NCBI RefSeq assembly: GCF_023544865.1
Contig: NZ_JAMJFX010000014.1
Span: forward strand, 24,572-88,571
Direction of reading: 5' to 3'
Length of the DNA: 64,000 bases
DNA from: Phaeovulum molybdatiresistens
GTDB lineage: Bacteria > Pseudomonadota > Alphaproteobacteria > Rhodobacterales > Rhodobacteraceae
Position 1 is the stretch's first letter. Each line of letters begins with the position of its first letter. The notes under the pieces are model-generated. The model was not told the origin of the DNA, did not search any database, and worked only from the letters and a program-made list of their open reading frames with translations. A program made the translations under genes and the position numbers. Below, piece after piece: positions 31,148 to 40,415 of this stretch.

Positions 31148-32245
31148 TCAGGCGTTGAACAGGAAATGCAGGACGTCGCCGTCCTTGACCTCATAGGTCT
31201 TGCCCTCGACGCGGAACTTGCCGGCCTCTTTCGCGCCTGCCTCGCCCTTGAAGGCGATGTAATCGTCGAAGGCCACGGTTTCGGCGCGGATGAAGCCGCG
31301 TTCGAAATCGCCGTGGATGACGCCGGCGGCCTGCGGGGCCAGGGTGCCCTTGCGGATGGTCCAGGCGCGGGCCTCTTTCGGGCCGACGGTGAAATAGGTC
31401 TGCAGGCCCAGCAGCGTGTATCCCGCGCGGATCAGCCTGTCGAGGCCAGCCTCGCTCAGGCCCATTTCCTCAAGGAACATGGCGGCCTCATCCTCGGGTA
31501 ACTGGCTGATCTCTTCCTCGATCTTGGCGGAAATCACGACCGAGGCCGCGCCCTGTGCCGCGGCCATTTCGGCCACGCGCGCGGATTGGCTGTTGCCACT
31601 GGCGGCGGATGCCTCTTCGACGTTGCAGACATAGAGCACGGGCTTGGCAGTCAGCAGTTGCAGCATGGCCCAGGCCTTGCGGTCATCCTCGGCCACCGCA
31701 ACGGTGCGCGCGGGGCGGCCCGCCTCCAGCGCGGCCAGCGCGGTTTTCAGCAGGCGTTCCTGATCGACCGCTTCCTTGTCGCCGCCCTTGATCTTGCGTT
31801 GCAGGTTCGCCAGCCGCTTTTCGATGCTTTCCATGTCGGCGATCATCAACTCGGTCTCGATCGTTTCGGCATCGGCGACCGGATCGACGCGACCTTCGAC
31901 ATGGGTCACATCGCCATCTTCAAAGCAACGCAGCACATGGGCGATCGCGTCCACCTCGCGGATGTTGGCCAGGAACTGGTTGCCCAGCCCCTCGCCCTTT
32001 GAGGCGCCCTTCACAAGGCCCGCGATATCGACAAAGGTCATCCGCGTGGGAATGATCTGCTTGGACCCGGCGATGGCGGCCAGCTTGTCCAGCCGCGGAT
32101 CGGGCACGGCGACCTCGCCCACGTTGGGTTCAATGGTGCAGAAGGGGAAATTGGCGGCCTGCGCGGCGGCAGTGCGGGTCAGCGCATTGAAAAGAGTCGA
32201 CTTGCCCACGTTCGGCAGCCCGACGATGCCCATCTTGAAACCCAT
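31148..32245 (-). CDS. ychF: Ribosome-binding GTPase/ATPase YchF
   Basis: A 365-residue Obg-family protein of the usual YchF length. It has G1 [16 protein letters not shown]3 [20 protein letters not shown], and a C-terminal TGS domain ([17 protein letters not shown] and [12 protein letters not shown]). YchF binds ribosomes and prefers ATP over GTP; it takes part in stress responses. The ATG at 32245 follows AAGGGGAAAGATC. The open frame continues upstream through trpA in antisense, which is not coding for this protein. Confidence 0.95.
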   Translation of the reverse strand: MGFKMGIVGLPNVGKSTLFNALTRTAAAQAANFPFCTIEPNVGEVAVPDPRLDKLAAIAGSKQIIPTRMTFVDIAGLVKGASKGEGLGNQFLANIREVDAIAHVLRCFEDGDVTHVEGRVDPVADAETIETELMIADMESIEKRLANLQRKIKGGDKEAVDQERLLKTALAALEAGRPARTVAVAEDDRKAWAMLQLLTAKPVLYVCNVEEASAASGNSQSARVAEMAAAQGAASVVISAKIEEEISQLPEDEAAMFLEEMGLSEAGLDRLIRAGYTLLGLQTYFTVGPKEARAWTIRKGTLAPQAAGVIHGDFERGFIRAETVAFDDYIAFKGEAGAKEAGKFRVEGKTYEVKDGDVLHFLFNA

Positions 32246-32422
32246 GATCTTTCCCCTTCGCTGACGTTGCGCGCCTATTACGCGCGCGGGGCACGCAAGG
32301 CAAGGCAAACGACCGGGGGCAAAACCGCCTGCCCCGATCACCGCCCCGATCCGCTGCCAAGCCCCATTGATTTTCCCCGCCCCATGCCGCAAACCCGGAC
32401 CGAGGCAGGAGAGGACGCCAAG

Positions 32423-33214
32423 ATGACTCGGATCGACGCCAAATTCGTGGAACTGAAGGCTGCAGGCAAGAAGGCCTTCGTCGCCTATATCATGGCGGGC
32501 GACCCCGATCTTGAAACATCGTTTCAGGTGATGCAGGGGCTTCCGCGCGCGGGCGTGGACATCATCGAACTGGGCATGCCTTTCACCGATCCGATGGCCG
32601 ATGGGCCGACGATCCAGCTGGCCGGCCAGCGCGCGCTGGATAGCGGGCAGACGCTGCAAAAGACGCTGGATATGGTGGCCGAATTCCGCGAGGCCGACAA
32701 CACCACCCCGATCGTGCTGATGGGCTATTACAACCCGATCTACAACCGGGGCGTGGACCGCTTCCTGGCGGACGCGCGCGCCGCCGGGATCGACGGGCTG
32801 ATCGTGGTGGACCTGCCGCCCGAGGAAGACAGCGAGCTGTGCATTCCCGCGCAAAAGGCCGGGCTGAACTTCATCCGCCTGGCGACCCCCACCACCGATG
32901 ACAAGCGCCTGCCCAAGGTGCTGCAGAACACGTCGGGCTTTGTCTATTACGTCTCGATCACCGGCATCACCGGGGCGGCGGCGGCGCAGGCCGGCGATGT
33001 CGCCCCCGAGGTGGCGCGGATCAAGGCGCAGACCGATCTGCCGGTGATCGTGGGCTTTGGCATCACCACGCCCGAGGCCGCCGAAACCATCGCCGCGGTC
33101 GCGGATGGCTGTGTCGTGGGGTCGGCCATCGTCAAGCTGATCGGCGAGGGCAAGCCCGTGGCCGAGGTGCTGGACCGCGTGGCCGCGCTGGCCGGCGGGG
33201 CGCACCGGGCCTGA
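32423..33214 (+). CDS. trpA: Tryptophan synthase alpha subunit
   Basis: A 263-residue TIM-barrel enzyme that splits indole-3-glycerol phosphate into indole and glyceraldehyde 3-phosphate; indole passes to the beta subunit. Catalytic Glu49 ([18 protein letters not shown]) and Asp60 are at the usual positions, and the phosphate loop GFGITTPE and GSAIVKLI are present. It is divergent from ychF. trpB is not in the window. Confidence 0.95.
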   Translation: MTRIDAKFVELKAAGKKAFVAYIMAGDPDLETSFQVMQGLPRAGVDIIELGMPFTDPMADGPTIQLAGQRALDSGQTLQKTLDMVAEFREADNTTPIVLMGYYNPIYNRGVDRFLADARAAGIDGLIVVDLPPEEDSELCIPAQKAGLNFIRLATPTTDDKRLPKVLQNTSGFVYYVSITGITGAAAAQAGDVAPEVARIKAQTDLPVIVGFGITTPEAAETIAAVADGCVVGSAIVKLIGEGKPVAEVLDRVAALAGGAHRA

Positions 33215-33271
33215 AACCTGGGGGCCTGAACCGGGGCCTGATCGCGGGGCAGCGCCACCGCGACGATCCGG

Positions 33272-34045
33272 TCAGCCCAGCGTCACATCCAGGATCATCA
33301 TCAGAACCAGGCCCAGGGTCAGCCCCGCGGTGGCCCTGTTCTGATGGCCGTGGCGGTGGGTTTCGGGGATGATTTCGTGGCTGATGACATAAAGCATCGC
33401 CCCCGCCGCGAAGGCCAGCCCCCAGGGCAACAGCGGCGCGGCCAGCGTCATGGCGCCCGCCCCCAGCAGCCCCCCGATCGGCTCGACCAACCCGGTCAGC
33501 AGCGCGATGACAAAGGCGCGGCGGCGGTCATAGCCCTGCCCCCGCAGCGCCACGGCCACGGCCAGCCCCTCGGGCGCGTTCTGCAACCCGATCCCGATGG
33601 CCAAGGACATCCCGTGTGAAATTTCGCCCGTGCCAAAGCCGATGCCCACGGCCATGCCTTCGGGAAAATTGTGGATCGTGATCGCCAGAACGAACAGCCA
33701 GATCCGGGCCAACGCGCCCGGATCGGCGCCTTCGCGGCCTTCGATGAAATGTTCATGCGGCAGCATCTCATTCATCGCGGCGACCGCGATCGCGCCCAGA
33801 ACGATCCCCCCCGCCGCGATCAGCGCCGCCCCAAAGGTCGATCCGCTGGCCAGTTCGGCGGCCTCGATCGCCGGCAGGATCAGCGAAAAGAACGAGGCCG
33901 ACAGCATCACCCCGGCGGCAAAGCCCAGCAGCGCATCGCTTGTTTGCCGCGAAATGCTGCGGCCGAACAGAACGGGCAATGCCCCCACCCCGGTCATCAG
34001 ACCGGCACACAGGCTGCCCAAAAGGCCCCAGACAATGACGCTCAC
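33272..34045 (-). CDS. ZIP-family metal transporter
   Basis: A 257-residue membrane protein with about eight helices. The ZIP metal-binding motifs are present: ITIHNFPEGMAVGIGFGTGE in helix IV and GLQNAPEGLAVAVAL in helix V, plus a His-rich end of helix VII (ISHEIIPETHRHGHQ). Members import zinc or other divalent metals into the cytoplasm. The substrate cannot be read from sequence. Its promoter would lie in the 125-base gap shared with the divergent lldD-like gene. Confidence 0.88.
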   Translation of the reverse strand: MSVIVWGLLGSLCAGLMTGVGALPVLFGRSISRQTSDALLGFAAGVMLSASFFSLILPAIEAAELASGSTFGAALIAAGGIVLGAIAVAAMNEMLPHEHFIEGREGADPGALARIWLFVLAITIHNFPEGMAVGIGFGTGEISHGMSLAIGIGLQNAPEGLAVAVALRGQGYDRRRAFVIALLTGLVEPIGGLLGAGAMTLAAPLLPWGLAFAAGAMLYVISHEIIPETHRHGHQNRATAGLTLGLVLMMILDVTLG

Positions 34046-34170
34046 CGCCGCCTCCCGTTTGCGGCACTGGATACCGGGCGCGGCAAAAAGGCAAGCAGCC
34101 GCGTGGCGATTGCACGGCCCCGCAGGGATTGGTAAAAGCGAATGACCAAATCCGGCTATAGGAGGCCCGC

Positions 34171-35334
34171 ATGCCCGTGATCACCTGCATCGACGATCTC
34201 AAGCGGCTGCACGGCCGGCACACGCCGAAGATGTTCTATGATTATGCCGAAAGCGGCAGCTATACCGAACAGACCTTCCGCGAAAACACCACCGATTTCG
34301 CGCAGATCCGCCTGCGCCAGAAGGTGGCGGTGGACATGTCGGGGCGCAGCACCGCAACGCAGATGATCGGCCAGCCGGTGACGATGCCCGTGGCCCTTGC
34401 CCCCGTGGGCATGACGGGGATGCAACGCGCCGATGGCGAGATCAAGGCCGCCCGCGCGGCCGAGAAATTCGGCGTGCCCTTTACCCTGTCGACCATGTCG
34501 ATCTGCTCTATCGAGGATGTGGCTCAGCACACCACCAAGCCGTTCTGGTTCCAGCTATACGTGATGAAGGACGAGGATTTCGTCGACCGCATCATCGAAC
34601 GCGCCAAGAAGGCGAATTGTTCGGCACTGGTGCTGACGCTGGATCTGCAGATCCTGGGCCAGCGCCACAAGGACCTGAAGAACGGCCTGTCGGCCCCGCC
34701 GAAACTGACCCTGCCCACGCTGGTCAACCTGGCGACGAAATGGGCCTGGGGCCTGGAAATGCTGGGCACGCCACGGCGGTTTTTCGGCAATATCGTGGGT
34801 CATGCCAAGGGCGTGGGCGATGCCTCCAGCCTGATGAGCTGGACCGCCGAACAATTCGACCCGCAGCTGGATTGGTCCAAGATCGCGCGCATCCGCGACC
34901 AGTGGGGCGGCAAGCTGATCCTGAAAGGCATCCTGGATGAAGATGACGCGCGCATGGCCGCCGATTTCGGCGCCGATGCGATCATCGTGTCGAACCACGG
35001 CGGGCGCCAGCTGGATGGCGCGCTGTCCGCGATCCGCATGCTGCCGCGCATCGTGGCCGCAGTGGGCGACCGGATCGAGGTGCATATGGACAGCGGCATC
35101 CGGTCGGGGCAGGACGTCTTGAAGGCGCTGGCGCTGGGGGCGCACAGCACCTACATCGGGCGCGCCTATATCCACGGCCTTGGCGCCATGGGCGAGGCTG
35201 GCGTGACCCAGGCGCTAGAGGTGATCCGCAAGGAACTGGACATCACCATGGCGCTGTGCGGGGAACGCGATGTCAAGGCGCTGGGGCGGCACAACCTGCT
35301 TCTGCCCAAGGGCTTTCTGGACGCCTACGAATAG
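34171..35334 (+). CDS. lldD: FMN-dependent alpha-hydroxy-acid dehydrogenase (L-lactate dehydrogenase-like)
   Basis: A 387-residue flavoenzyme of the LldD/glycolate oxidase family. The FMN-binding barrel and active-site segments are clear: PVALAPVGMTGMQRADGE, PFWFQLYVMKD, the LILKGILDEDDA lysine strand, and SNHGGRQLD with the catalytic His. HMDSGIRSGQDVLKALALGA binds the FMN phosphate. It oxidises L-lactate or a similar hydroxy acid and passes electrons to the respiratory chain. The ribosome site TAGGAGG precedes the ATG. The precise substrate is uncertain. Confidence 0.85.
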   Translation: MPVITCIDDLKRLHGRHTPKMFYDYAESGSYTEQTFRENTTDFAQIRLRQKVAVDMSGRSTATQMIGQPVTMPVALAPVGMTGMQRADGEIKAARAAEKFGVPFTLSTMSICSIEDVAQHTTKPFWFQLYVMKDEDFVDRIIERAKKANCSALVLTLDLQILGQRHKDLKNGLSAPPKLTLPTLVNLATKWAWGLEMLGTPRRFFGNIVGHAKGVGDASSLMSWTAEQFDPQLDWSKIARIRDQWGGKLILKGILDEDDARMAADFGADAIIVSNHGGRQLDGALSAIRMLPRIVAAVGDRIEVHMDSGIRSGQDVLKALALGAHSTYIGRAYIHGLGAMGEAGVTQALEVIRKELDITMALCGERDVKALGRHNLLLPKGFLDAYE

Positions 35335-35460
35335 GCCGCGCCCCGGGACCGGGGCCAGATTCCCCCTTGCCTTTCGGGCCCATCGCGGGTAACCGGGCCC
35401 CCTTGCGGGCCTGCACCCTTGGAGGAGGCCCGGTAACCTATTGACCTATGGAGAAGACCA

Positions 35461-36069
35461 ATGGCCAAAGAGATCGAGAATCTCGAAGCTGTGGTGCGGA
35501 CGGGGACAGGCAAGGGGGCCGCTCGTCAAGCGCGTCGCGAGGGCTATGTGCCCGGCATCGTCTATGGCGACGGCAAGGACCCGCAGCCGATCAACCTCGA
35601 CTACAACAAGCTGCTGACCCGCCTGCGCAAGGGCCGCTTCCTGTCGACGCTGTTCAACCTGCAGGTTGAAGGCCAGGAAGACGTCCGCGTGATCTGCCGC
35701 GGCGTGCAGCGCGATGTGGTCAAGGACCTGCCGACCCACATCGACCTGATGCGCACCCACCGCAACTCGCGGATCGCGCTGTTCATCCACGTCGAATTCG
35801 TGAACCACGAAGCCTCGCCGGGGCTGAAGCGTGGCGGCACGCTGACCGTGGTCCGCCCCGAGGTGGAACTGGAAGTGCTGGCGGGTGACATCCCCGAACA
35901 GATCGTGGTCGACCTGACCGGCAAGCAGATCGGCGACGTGATCCACATCAACGACGTGGTCCTGCCCGCCGGCGCCAAGGCGACGATCGACCGCAACTTC
36001 GTCATCGCCAACATCGCGGCACCCTCGGGCCTGCGGTCGTCGGACAATGAGGAAGCCGGCGAAGAGTGA
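35461..36069 (+). CDS. rplY: Large-subunit ribosomal protein bL25 (TL5/CTC type)
   Basis: A 202-residue two-domain L25. The N-terminal 5S rRNA-binding barrel ([20 protein letters not shown]) is followed by the CTC-type beta domain ([20 protein letters not shown]) and a short acidic tail (SDNEEAGEE). GGAGAAGACC precedes the ATG. A terminator follows and pth lies 117 bases downstream, the usual rplY-pth pairing. Confidence 0.95.
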   Translation: MAKEIENLEAVVRTGTGKGAARQARREGYVPGIVYGDGKDPQPINLDYNKLLTRLRKGRFLSTLFNLQVEGQEDVRVICRGVQRDVVKDLPTHIDLMRTHRNSRIALFIHVEFVNHEASPGLKRGGTLTVVRPEVELEVLAGDIPEQIVVDLTGKQIGDVIHINDVVLPAGAKATIDRNFVIANIAAPSGLRSSDNEEAGEE

Positions 36070-36093
36070 TCTTCGCGCAAGCGAACCGGGAAG

Positions 36094-36121
36094 CGCGGGG
36101 CCCTTACCGGCCCCGCGTTTT
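36094..36121 (+). terminator. Rho-independent terminator after rplY
   Basis: CGCGGGGCC (36094-36102) pairs perfectly with GGCCCCGCG (36109-36117) around a 6-base loop and is followed by TTTT. It lies 24 bases after the rplY stop. Confidence 0.85.
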
Positions 36122-36186
36122 CATTTGGGCCAGGGTTGCGCGCCCCCCTGCCCCGTCGCTAAAGTCGCGCGCGAAACGGAGGGGGC

Positions 36187-36924
36187 ATGAAACTCTGGGT
36201 AGGGCTTGGCAATCCGGGCGCGAAATATGCCGCGAACCGGCACAACATCGGCTTCATGGCGGTGGACCGGATCGCCGCCGATCACGGCTTTGCGCCCTGG
36301 CGGTCGAAGTTTCAGGGCCAGCTGTCCGAGGGCAATCTGGGCGGGGCAAAGGTGGTCCTGCTGAAGCCCGAAACCTTCATGAACCTGTCGGGCCAATCGG
36401 TCGGCGAGGCGATGCGGTTTTACAAGATCACGCCCGATGATGTGACCGTGTTCCACGACGAACTGGACCTGGCGCCGGGGCGCTGCCGGGTCAAGACGGG
36501 CGGCGGACATGCGGGGCACAACGGGTTGCGTTCGATCCACGCCCATGTCGGCGAGGCCTATCACCGGGTGCGGCTGGGCATTGGCCATCCGGGTCACAAG
36601 GACCGGGTTGCGGGCTATGTGCTGTCGGATTTCGCCAAGGCCGATCAGGATTGGCTGGAGGATCTGCTGCGCGGGATTTCGGACGGGGCGGCGGCGCTGG
36701 CGGCGGGCGATGGCGCGCGGTTTCTGAACGCGGTTGCGCTGCGCACCGCGCCGCCGCGATCCTCGACGGGGGGCGCGAAGACGGATGGCGTGAAGACGGG
36801 GGAAACGAAAAGCGGGGCGGCAAAGCCAGTGGCGGCAGCGGCGGCGCAACCTGCCAAGGCCGCCCCCGAACCGGAACCGCCGCGGTCGGCGCTGGAACGG
36901 CTTGTGGATCGGTTCCGCCGCTAG
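36187..36924 (+). CDS. pth: Peptidyl-tRNA hydrolase with an extended C-terminal tail
   Basis: A 245-residue protein. Residues 1-190 are a standard Pth: [20 protein letters not shown] with catalytic His19, [12 protein letters not shown], and [20 protein letters not shown]. It releases peptides from dropped-off tRNAs. The remaining ~55 residues are Ala/Lys/Pro/Glu-rich, low-complexity, ending in the amphipathic [14 protein letters not shown]. coli Pth has 194 residues, so the tail is an extra seen in some alphaproteobacteria. Its role is unknown. Confidence 0.93.
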   Translation: MKLWVGLGNPGAKYAANRHNIGFMAVDRIAADHGFAPWRSKFQGQLSEGNLGGAKVVLLKPETFMNLSGQSVGEAMRFYKITPDDVTVFHDELDLAPGRCRVKTGGGHAGHNGLRSIHAHVGEAYHRVRLGIGHPGHKDRVAGYVLSDFAKADQDWLEDLLRGISDGAAALAAGDGARFLNAVALRTAPPRSSTGGAKTDGVKTGETKSGAAKPVAAAAAQPAKAAPEPEPPRSALERLVDRFRR

Positions 36925-36990
36925 GGGGCTGTCTGCCCCCTCGGCGCGTGCCGCGCCTCACCCCCGAGGATATTTCGGCAAAGCCGAAGG
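36924..36990. repeat. GC-rich intergenic inverted-repeat element
   Basis: GGGGGC/GCCCCC (36924-36929 with 36935-36940) and TTCGGC/GCCGAA (36974-36979 with 36983-36988) form two hairpins around the motif ccccgaggatatttcggcaaagccgaag. Related elements occur at about 51510, 54971, 59787 and 63858. Here it lies between the convergent pth and epmA genes and may act as a terminator. Confidence 0.6.
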
Positions 36991-36992
36991 GA

Positions 36993-38033
36993 TCAGGGCG
37001 CGACGGGGGCCCAGATCACCGCGTCGATCCGCGGCGCGCCGGTGGCCAGCATCACCAGCCGGTCGAAGCCCAAGGCGATGCCCGAAGCGGGCGGCATCAG
37101 GGCAAGTGCCGCCAGAAAATCCTCATCAATCGGATAGCGTTCGCCGTAGACGCGGTGCTTTTCGTCCATTTCCAGCTGGAAGCGGCGGCGCTGTTCGCCC
37201 GGGTTGGTCAATTCGCCAAAGCCATTGGCCAGTTCCACCCCGCAGGCATAAAGCTCAAACCGTTCGGCCAGGCGCGGATCATCGGGGGCGGGGCGGGCCA
37301 GCGCCGCCTCGGCCACGGGATAGCGGTCAAGGATGGTGGCGCGGCCATGGCCCAGATGCGGTTCCACCCGGTCCACCAGCACCTTGGACAGGATGTCGGA
37401 CCAGGTGTCATCGGGTGCCAGACGCAAACCCGCGGCCGCGGCCTGGGCGCGCAACGCCCCGGCGTCGGTTTCACCCGAGGGGGCGATCGTGGCCATCAGG
37501 TCGATGCCGGCATAGCGATCAAAGGCATCGGGCAGGCTAAGCCGTTCGGGTTCGGCGAAGGGGTCGCAACAATGGTCGCGGTAGCGCAGGCTGGTGGCCC
37601 CCGCGGCGCGGGCGGCAAGGCGCAACATCTGGGCGCAGTCCTGCATCAGGACGGTGTAATCTTCCCCCGTGCGATACCATTCCAGCATGGTGAATTCGGG
37701 GCTGTGCAGCACCCCGCGTTCGCGGTTACGCCAGACATGGGCAAAGGCCGCGATGCGCGTTTCCCCCGCCGCCAGTAGCTTTTTCAGCGCGAATTCGGGC
37801 GAGGTATGCAAATACATCCGACGCCCCTGCCCGTCATTGCCGATCGCCTCGGTGGCGAAGGCGTGCAGATGCGCCTCATTGCCGGGGCTGATCTGCAGGG
37901 CGGCGGGATCAACCTCGGTAAATCCTTCGTCGGCCAGCCAGCCCCGGATCGCCGCCTGGATGCGATTACGCGCCAGAAGAAGCGGGCGACGGTCGGCGTG
38001 GGTTTCGGGGTTCCACCAGGGGGTCAGGGGCAT
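36993..38033 (-). CDS. epmA: EF-P lysine lysyltransferase (EpmA/PoxA/GenX)
   Basis: A 346-residue protein resembling the catalytic core of class II lysyl-tRNA synthetase without the anticodon domain. Motif 2-like (FRNRERG in [20 protein letters not shown]) and motif 3-like ([15 protein letters not shown]) are present. It attaches beta-lysine to the conserved lysine of EF-P. The target gene efp starts 105 bases away on the other strand. The start at 38033 ([10 protein letters not shown]) is preferred over an upstream in-frame ATG at 38087 because it matches the family N-terminus. Confidence 0.92.
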   Translation of the reverse strand: MPLTPWWNPETHADRRPLLLARNRIQAAIRGWLADEGFTEVDPAALQISPGNEAHLHAFATEAIGNDGQGRRMYLHTSPEFALKKLLAAGETRIAAFAHVWRNRERGVLHSPEFTMLEWYRTGEDYTVLMQDCAQMLRLAARAAGATSLRYRDHCCDPFAEPERLSLPDAFDRYAGIDLMATIAPSGETDAGALRAQAAAAGLRLAPDDTWSDILSKVLVDRVEPHLGHGRATILDRYPVAEAALARPAPDDPRLAERFELYACGVELANGFGELTNPGEQRRRFQLEMDEKHRVYGERYPIDEDFLAALALMPPASGIALGFDRLVMLATGAPRIDAVIWAPVAP

Positions 38034-38137
38034 TGCGGCGGCTTTCGGCTGGAAATTCCGGTTCAGATAGGCTAGGCGCGGGGCCAAGCGCCCGCATCCT
38101 TACGCCGCGGGCCTGTTCATCACAAGGAAGAGCACCC

Positions 38138-38704
38138 GTGAAAGTCATCGCCTCCTCGCTGCGCAAAGGCAATGTCGTCGAGATCGACGGCCATCTGTAT
38201 GTCGTTCTGACCGCCCAGAACTTCCACCCCGGCAAGGGCACGCCCGTGACCCAGGTCGACATGCGCCGCATTTCCGACGGCACCAAGGTGTCGGAACGCT
38301 GGCGCACGACCGAACAGGTGGAACGCGCCCATGTCGAAGAAAAGGAATATGATTTCCTGTATGAGGATGGCGAAGGCTTCCACTTCATGGAGCCCGAGAC
38401 CTATGAACAGCTGGTCGTGACCGAGGATGTCGTGGGCGATGCCAAGGTGCACCTGCGCGACGGGCTGCGCGTCTGGCTGAAAACCTTCCAGGACGTGGCG
38501 ATCGCCATCGAACTGCCGCAGAAGGTGACGGTTGAGGTCGAAGAAACCGAACCCGTGGTCAAGGGGCAGACGGCCTCGTCGTCCTACAAGCCCGCGACCT
38601 GCACCGGCGGGATCCGGGTGATGGTGCCGCCGCATATCGGCGTGGGCACCCGCATCATCATCAACACCGAGGACAATTCCTACGTGGAACGCGCCAAGGA
38701 CTGA
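38138..38704 (+). CDS. efp: Translation elongation factor P
   Basis: A 188-residue protein of the usual EF-P length. It starts at a GTG with AAGGAAG seven bases upstream. The three barrel domains are present, and the modifiable lysine is Lys33 in [15 protein letters not shown] relieves ribosomes stalled at polyproline. The lysine tip and the divergent epmA gene together indicate the beta-lysylation pathway; EpmB is not in the window. Confidence 0.95.
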   Translation: MKVIASSLRKGNVVEIDGHLYVVLTAQNFHPGKGTPVTQVDMRRISDGTKVSERWRTTEQVERAHVEEKEYDFLYEDGEGFHFMEPETYEQLVVTEDVVGDAKVHLRDGLRVWLKTFQDVAIAIELPQKVTVEVEETEPVVKGQTASSSYKPATCTGGIRVMVPPHIGVGTRIIINTEDNSYVERAKD

Positions 38705-38750
38705 TCCGGGTCCGGGACAGGGGCGGGCCTGCGGACCCGCCCAATGCCAA

Positions 38751-38773
38751 AACGCGCGCCCGTGGCGCGCGTT
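38751..38773. terminator. Bidirectional terminator between efp and irr
   Basis: AACGCGCGCC (38751-38760) pairs perfectly with GGCGCGCGTT (38764-38773) around CGT, with A-rich bases before and T-rich bases after. It separates the convergent efp and irr genes. Confidence 0.8.
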
Positions 38774-38798
38774 TCTGTTTCGGCCCGAATGTATCGGA

Positions 38799-39221
38799 TC
38801 AGATCTTGCGGACCCGGATCACAACATCGACGCGCGTGATTTCGGCCCCGGCGGGGGCGGCGGGAACGCGGGCAATTTCCAGTTCCTCGGGCGGGGCGTC
38901 GGTGATTTCGGACGTGTCTTCCCAGAAGAAATGGGGGTGGTCGTCCATCCGCGTGTCGAAATAGGACCGCGTGCCATCGACGGTAATTTCATGCATCAAA
39001 CCCGCGTCGCAAAAGGCGCGCAGCGTGTTGTAGACGGTGGCCAGTGAAACGGCCTCGCCCGCATCGCGCGCCGCGGCATAAAGCCCTTCGGCGGTGACGT
39101 GGCGATCCATCCCGTCGCCGACCAGCAAAGTGGCCAGCGACAGCCGCTGCCGCGTGGGCCGCAGCCCCGCGCCTGCCAGCCACTTCTGGCCCCGATCGGT
39201 TGCTTGGGTTTTCTGGGTCAC
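38799..39221 (-). CDS. irr: Fur-family iron response regulator Irr
   Basis: A 140-residue regulator. The winged helix (RPTRQRLSLATLLVGDGMDR, trimmed; SLATVYNTLRAFCDAGLMHE) is followed by the dimer domain with DDHPHFFWEDTSEITDAPPE, which is Irr-like and lacks the CxxC zinc motifs of many Fur proteins. In alphaproteobacteria Irr controls iron and haem genes and responds to haem status. It is divergent from fabA, a conserved arrangement in Rhodobacterales. Confidence 0.85.
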   Translation of the reverse strand: MTQKTQATDRGQKWLAGAGLRPTRQRLSLATLLVGDGMDRHVTAEGLYAAARDAGEAVSLATVYNTLRAFCDAGLMHEITVDGTRSYFDTRMDDHPHFFWEDTSEITDAPPEELEIARVPAAPAGAEITRVDVVIRVRKI

Positions 39222-39374
39222 GATACAGTCTCCTCAGGGTCCATATATGCGCGGAAAGCCGAAGAATTCAATGCCCAAAGGGCCGCAAGCGCCCATTGTG
39301 GCGCGGGGCGGGCCTTGCGCGCCGCGCCGGGCGGGTGCTAGAGGGATGGAAACTGATTGATAAGGGGTGGGCCG

Positions 39375-39884
39375 ATGGCACTCTATCCGACACGTTTCGA
39401 CCGTGACGATCTTCTGAAATGCGCGCGGGGCGAGCTGTTCGGACCCGGCAATGCCCAGCTGCCGGAACCGCCGATGCTGATGATGGACCGCATCACCGAC
39501 ATTTCGGCCGATGGCGGGCTGCACGGCAAGGGCCATGTGGTGGCCGAATTCGACATCAACCCCGACCTGTGGTTCTTTTCCTGCCATTTCCCCGGCAACC
39601 CGATCATGCCGGGCTGCCTGGGCCTGGACGGGCTGTGGCAGCTGACGGGCTTCAACCTGGGCTGGCGCGGCTGGGAAGGCCGCGGCTATGCCTTGGGCGT
39701 GGGCGAGGTCAAGCTGACCGGCATGGTCCGCCCCGACCGCAAGATGCTGACCTACAAGGTCGATTTCACCAAGGCCGTGCAAACCCGCCGGCTGACCATG
39801 GGCGTGGCCGACGGCATCGTCGAGGCCGATGGCGAGGTCATCTATCAGGTCAAGGACATGAAGGTCGCGCTGTCCGCCAGCTAA
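39375..39884 (+). CDS. fabA: 3-hydroxydecanoyl-ACP dehydratase/isomerase
   Basis: A 169-residue hot-dog enzyme of the standard FabA length. Catalytic His71 ([20 protein letters not shown]) and Asp85 are present. It dehydrates 3-hydroxydecanoyl-ACP and isomerises the product to the cis-3 form, the branch point of unsaturated fatty acid synthesis; FabB then elongates it. AAGGGG precedes the ATG. It is divergent from irr and begins an operon with fabB and fabI that is interrupted here by a YfbU-family gene. Confidence 0.95.
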   Translation: MALYPTRFDRDDLLKCARGELFGPGNAQLPEPPMLMMDRITDISADGGLHGKGHVVAEFDINPDLWFFSCHFPGNPIMPGCLGLDGLWQLTGFNLGWRGWEGRGYALGVGEVKLTGMVRPDRKMLTYKVDFTKAVQTRRLTMGVADGIVEADGEVIYQVKDMKVALSAS

Positions 39885-39902
39885 TTTCCAGAGGAGTTTA
39901 AT

Positions 39903-40415
39903 ATGAGCACTTTTAATAACTTCGAACGGCTCACGATCGCGCTCGGAGCAGATCGTGCTCTCGGGAAAGACTATTTCGTCGATGCAAAATTGGTCGGAGA
40001 GCTTGTCACCTCCGGCAACGAGTGGGCCTTGCACTGGGAATACGACTGGCTCTCAAAAGAGCCGCACGTTCTCGATGAAGTCGTTGATGAAACGGTGCGT
40101 ATATTTGAGATGTTTCGTCATCTTCAGACTAGTGCAGAGCAGTCTGGTCATCGCGAGGTCGATACTACTTTCGAGGGTTTCGACTTCAATAATGACAAGC
40201 ACGCAGGTGTGGCCCGTGTTCTCGTAGAGAAGCTCGATCGATTTGACGGAGTGAAGGGCGCAACGAACAACTCCCACTCTATAGTTTCGATCGACCGATA
40301 TCGCCGCATGCTAGCTGTATACGAGCCGATCCTGAAAGCCATCCAAGGTGCCACCTACCGCACGCTAAACAAAGACGAGATTGACCAAGTGCTAGACCGC
40401 TGGAGAGGAAAATAG
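39903..40415 (+). CDS. YfbU-family protein inserted between fabA and fabB
   Basis: A 170-residue protein. The middle and C-terminal parts (VVDETVRIFEMFRHLQTSAE, VDTTFEGFDFNNDKHAG, SIVSIDRYRRMLAVYEPILK, LNKDEIDQVLDRW) match the YfbU family of unknown function. Base composition is strikingly lower in GC than fabA and fabB, with many A/T-ending codons, a sign of recent transfer. It has its own GGAG ribosome site, and its TAG is immediately followed by the fabB ATG. fabA and fabB are normally adjacent in this order, so this looks like an insertion that keeps the operon readable. Confidence 0.82.
   Translation: MSTFNNFERLTIALGADRALGKDYFVDAKLVGELVTSGNEWALHWEYDWLSKEPHVLDEVVDETVRIFEMFRHLQTSAEQSGHREVDTTFEGFDFNNDKHAGVARVLVEKLDRFDGVKGATNNSHSIVSIDRYRRMLAVYEPILKAIQGATYRTLNKDEIDQVLDRWRGK

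Noticed and set aside
32246..33205. Upstream extension of the ychF frame
   Set aside because: It is antisense to trpA; the family N-terminus ([17 protein letters not shown]) starts at 32245.
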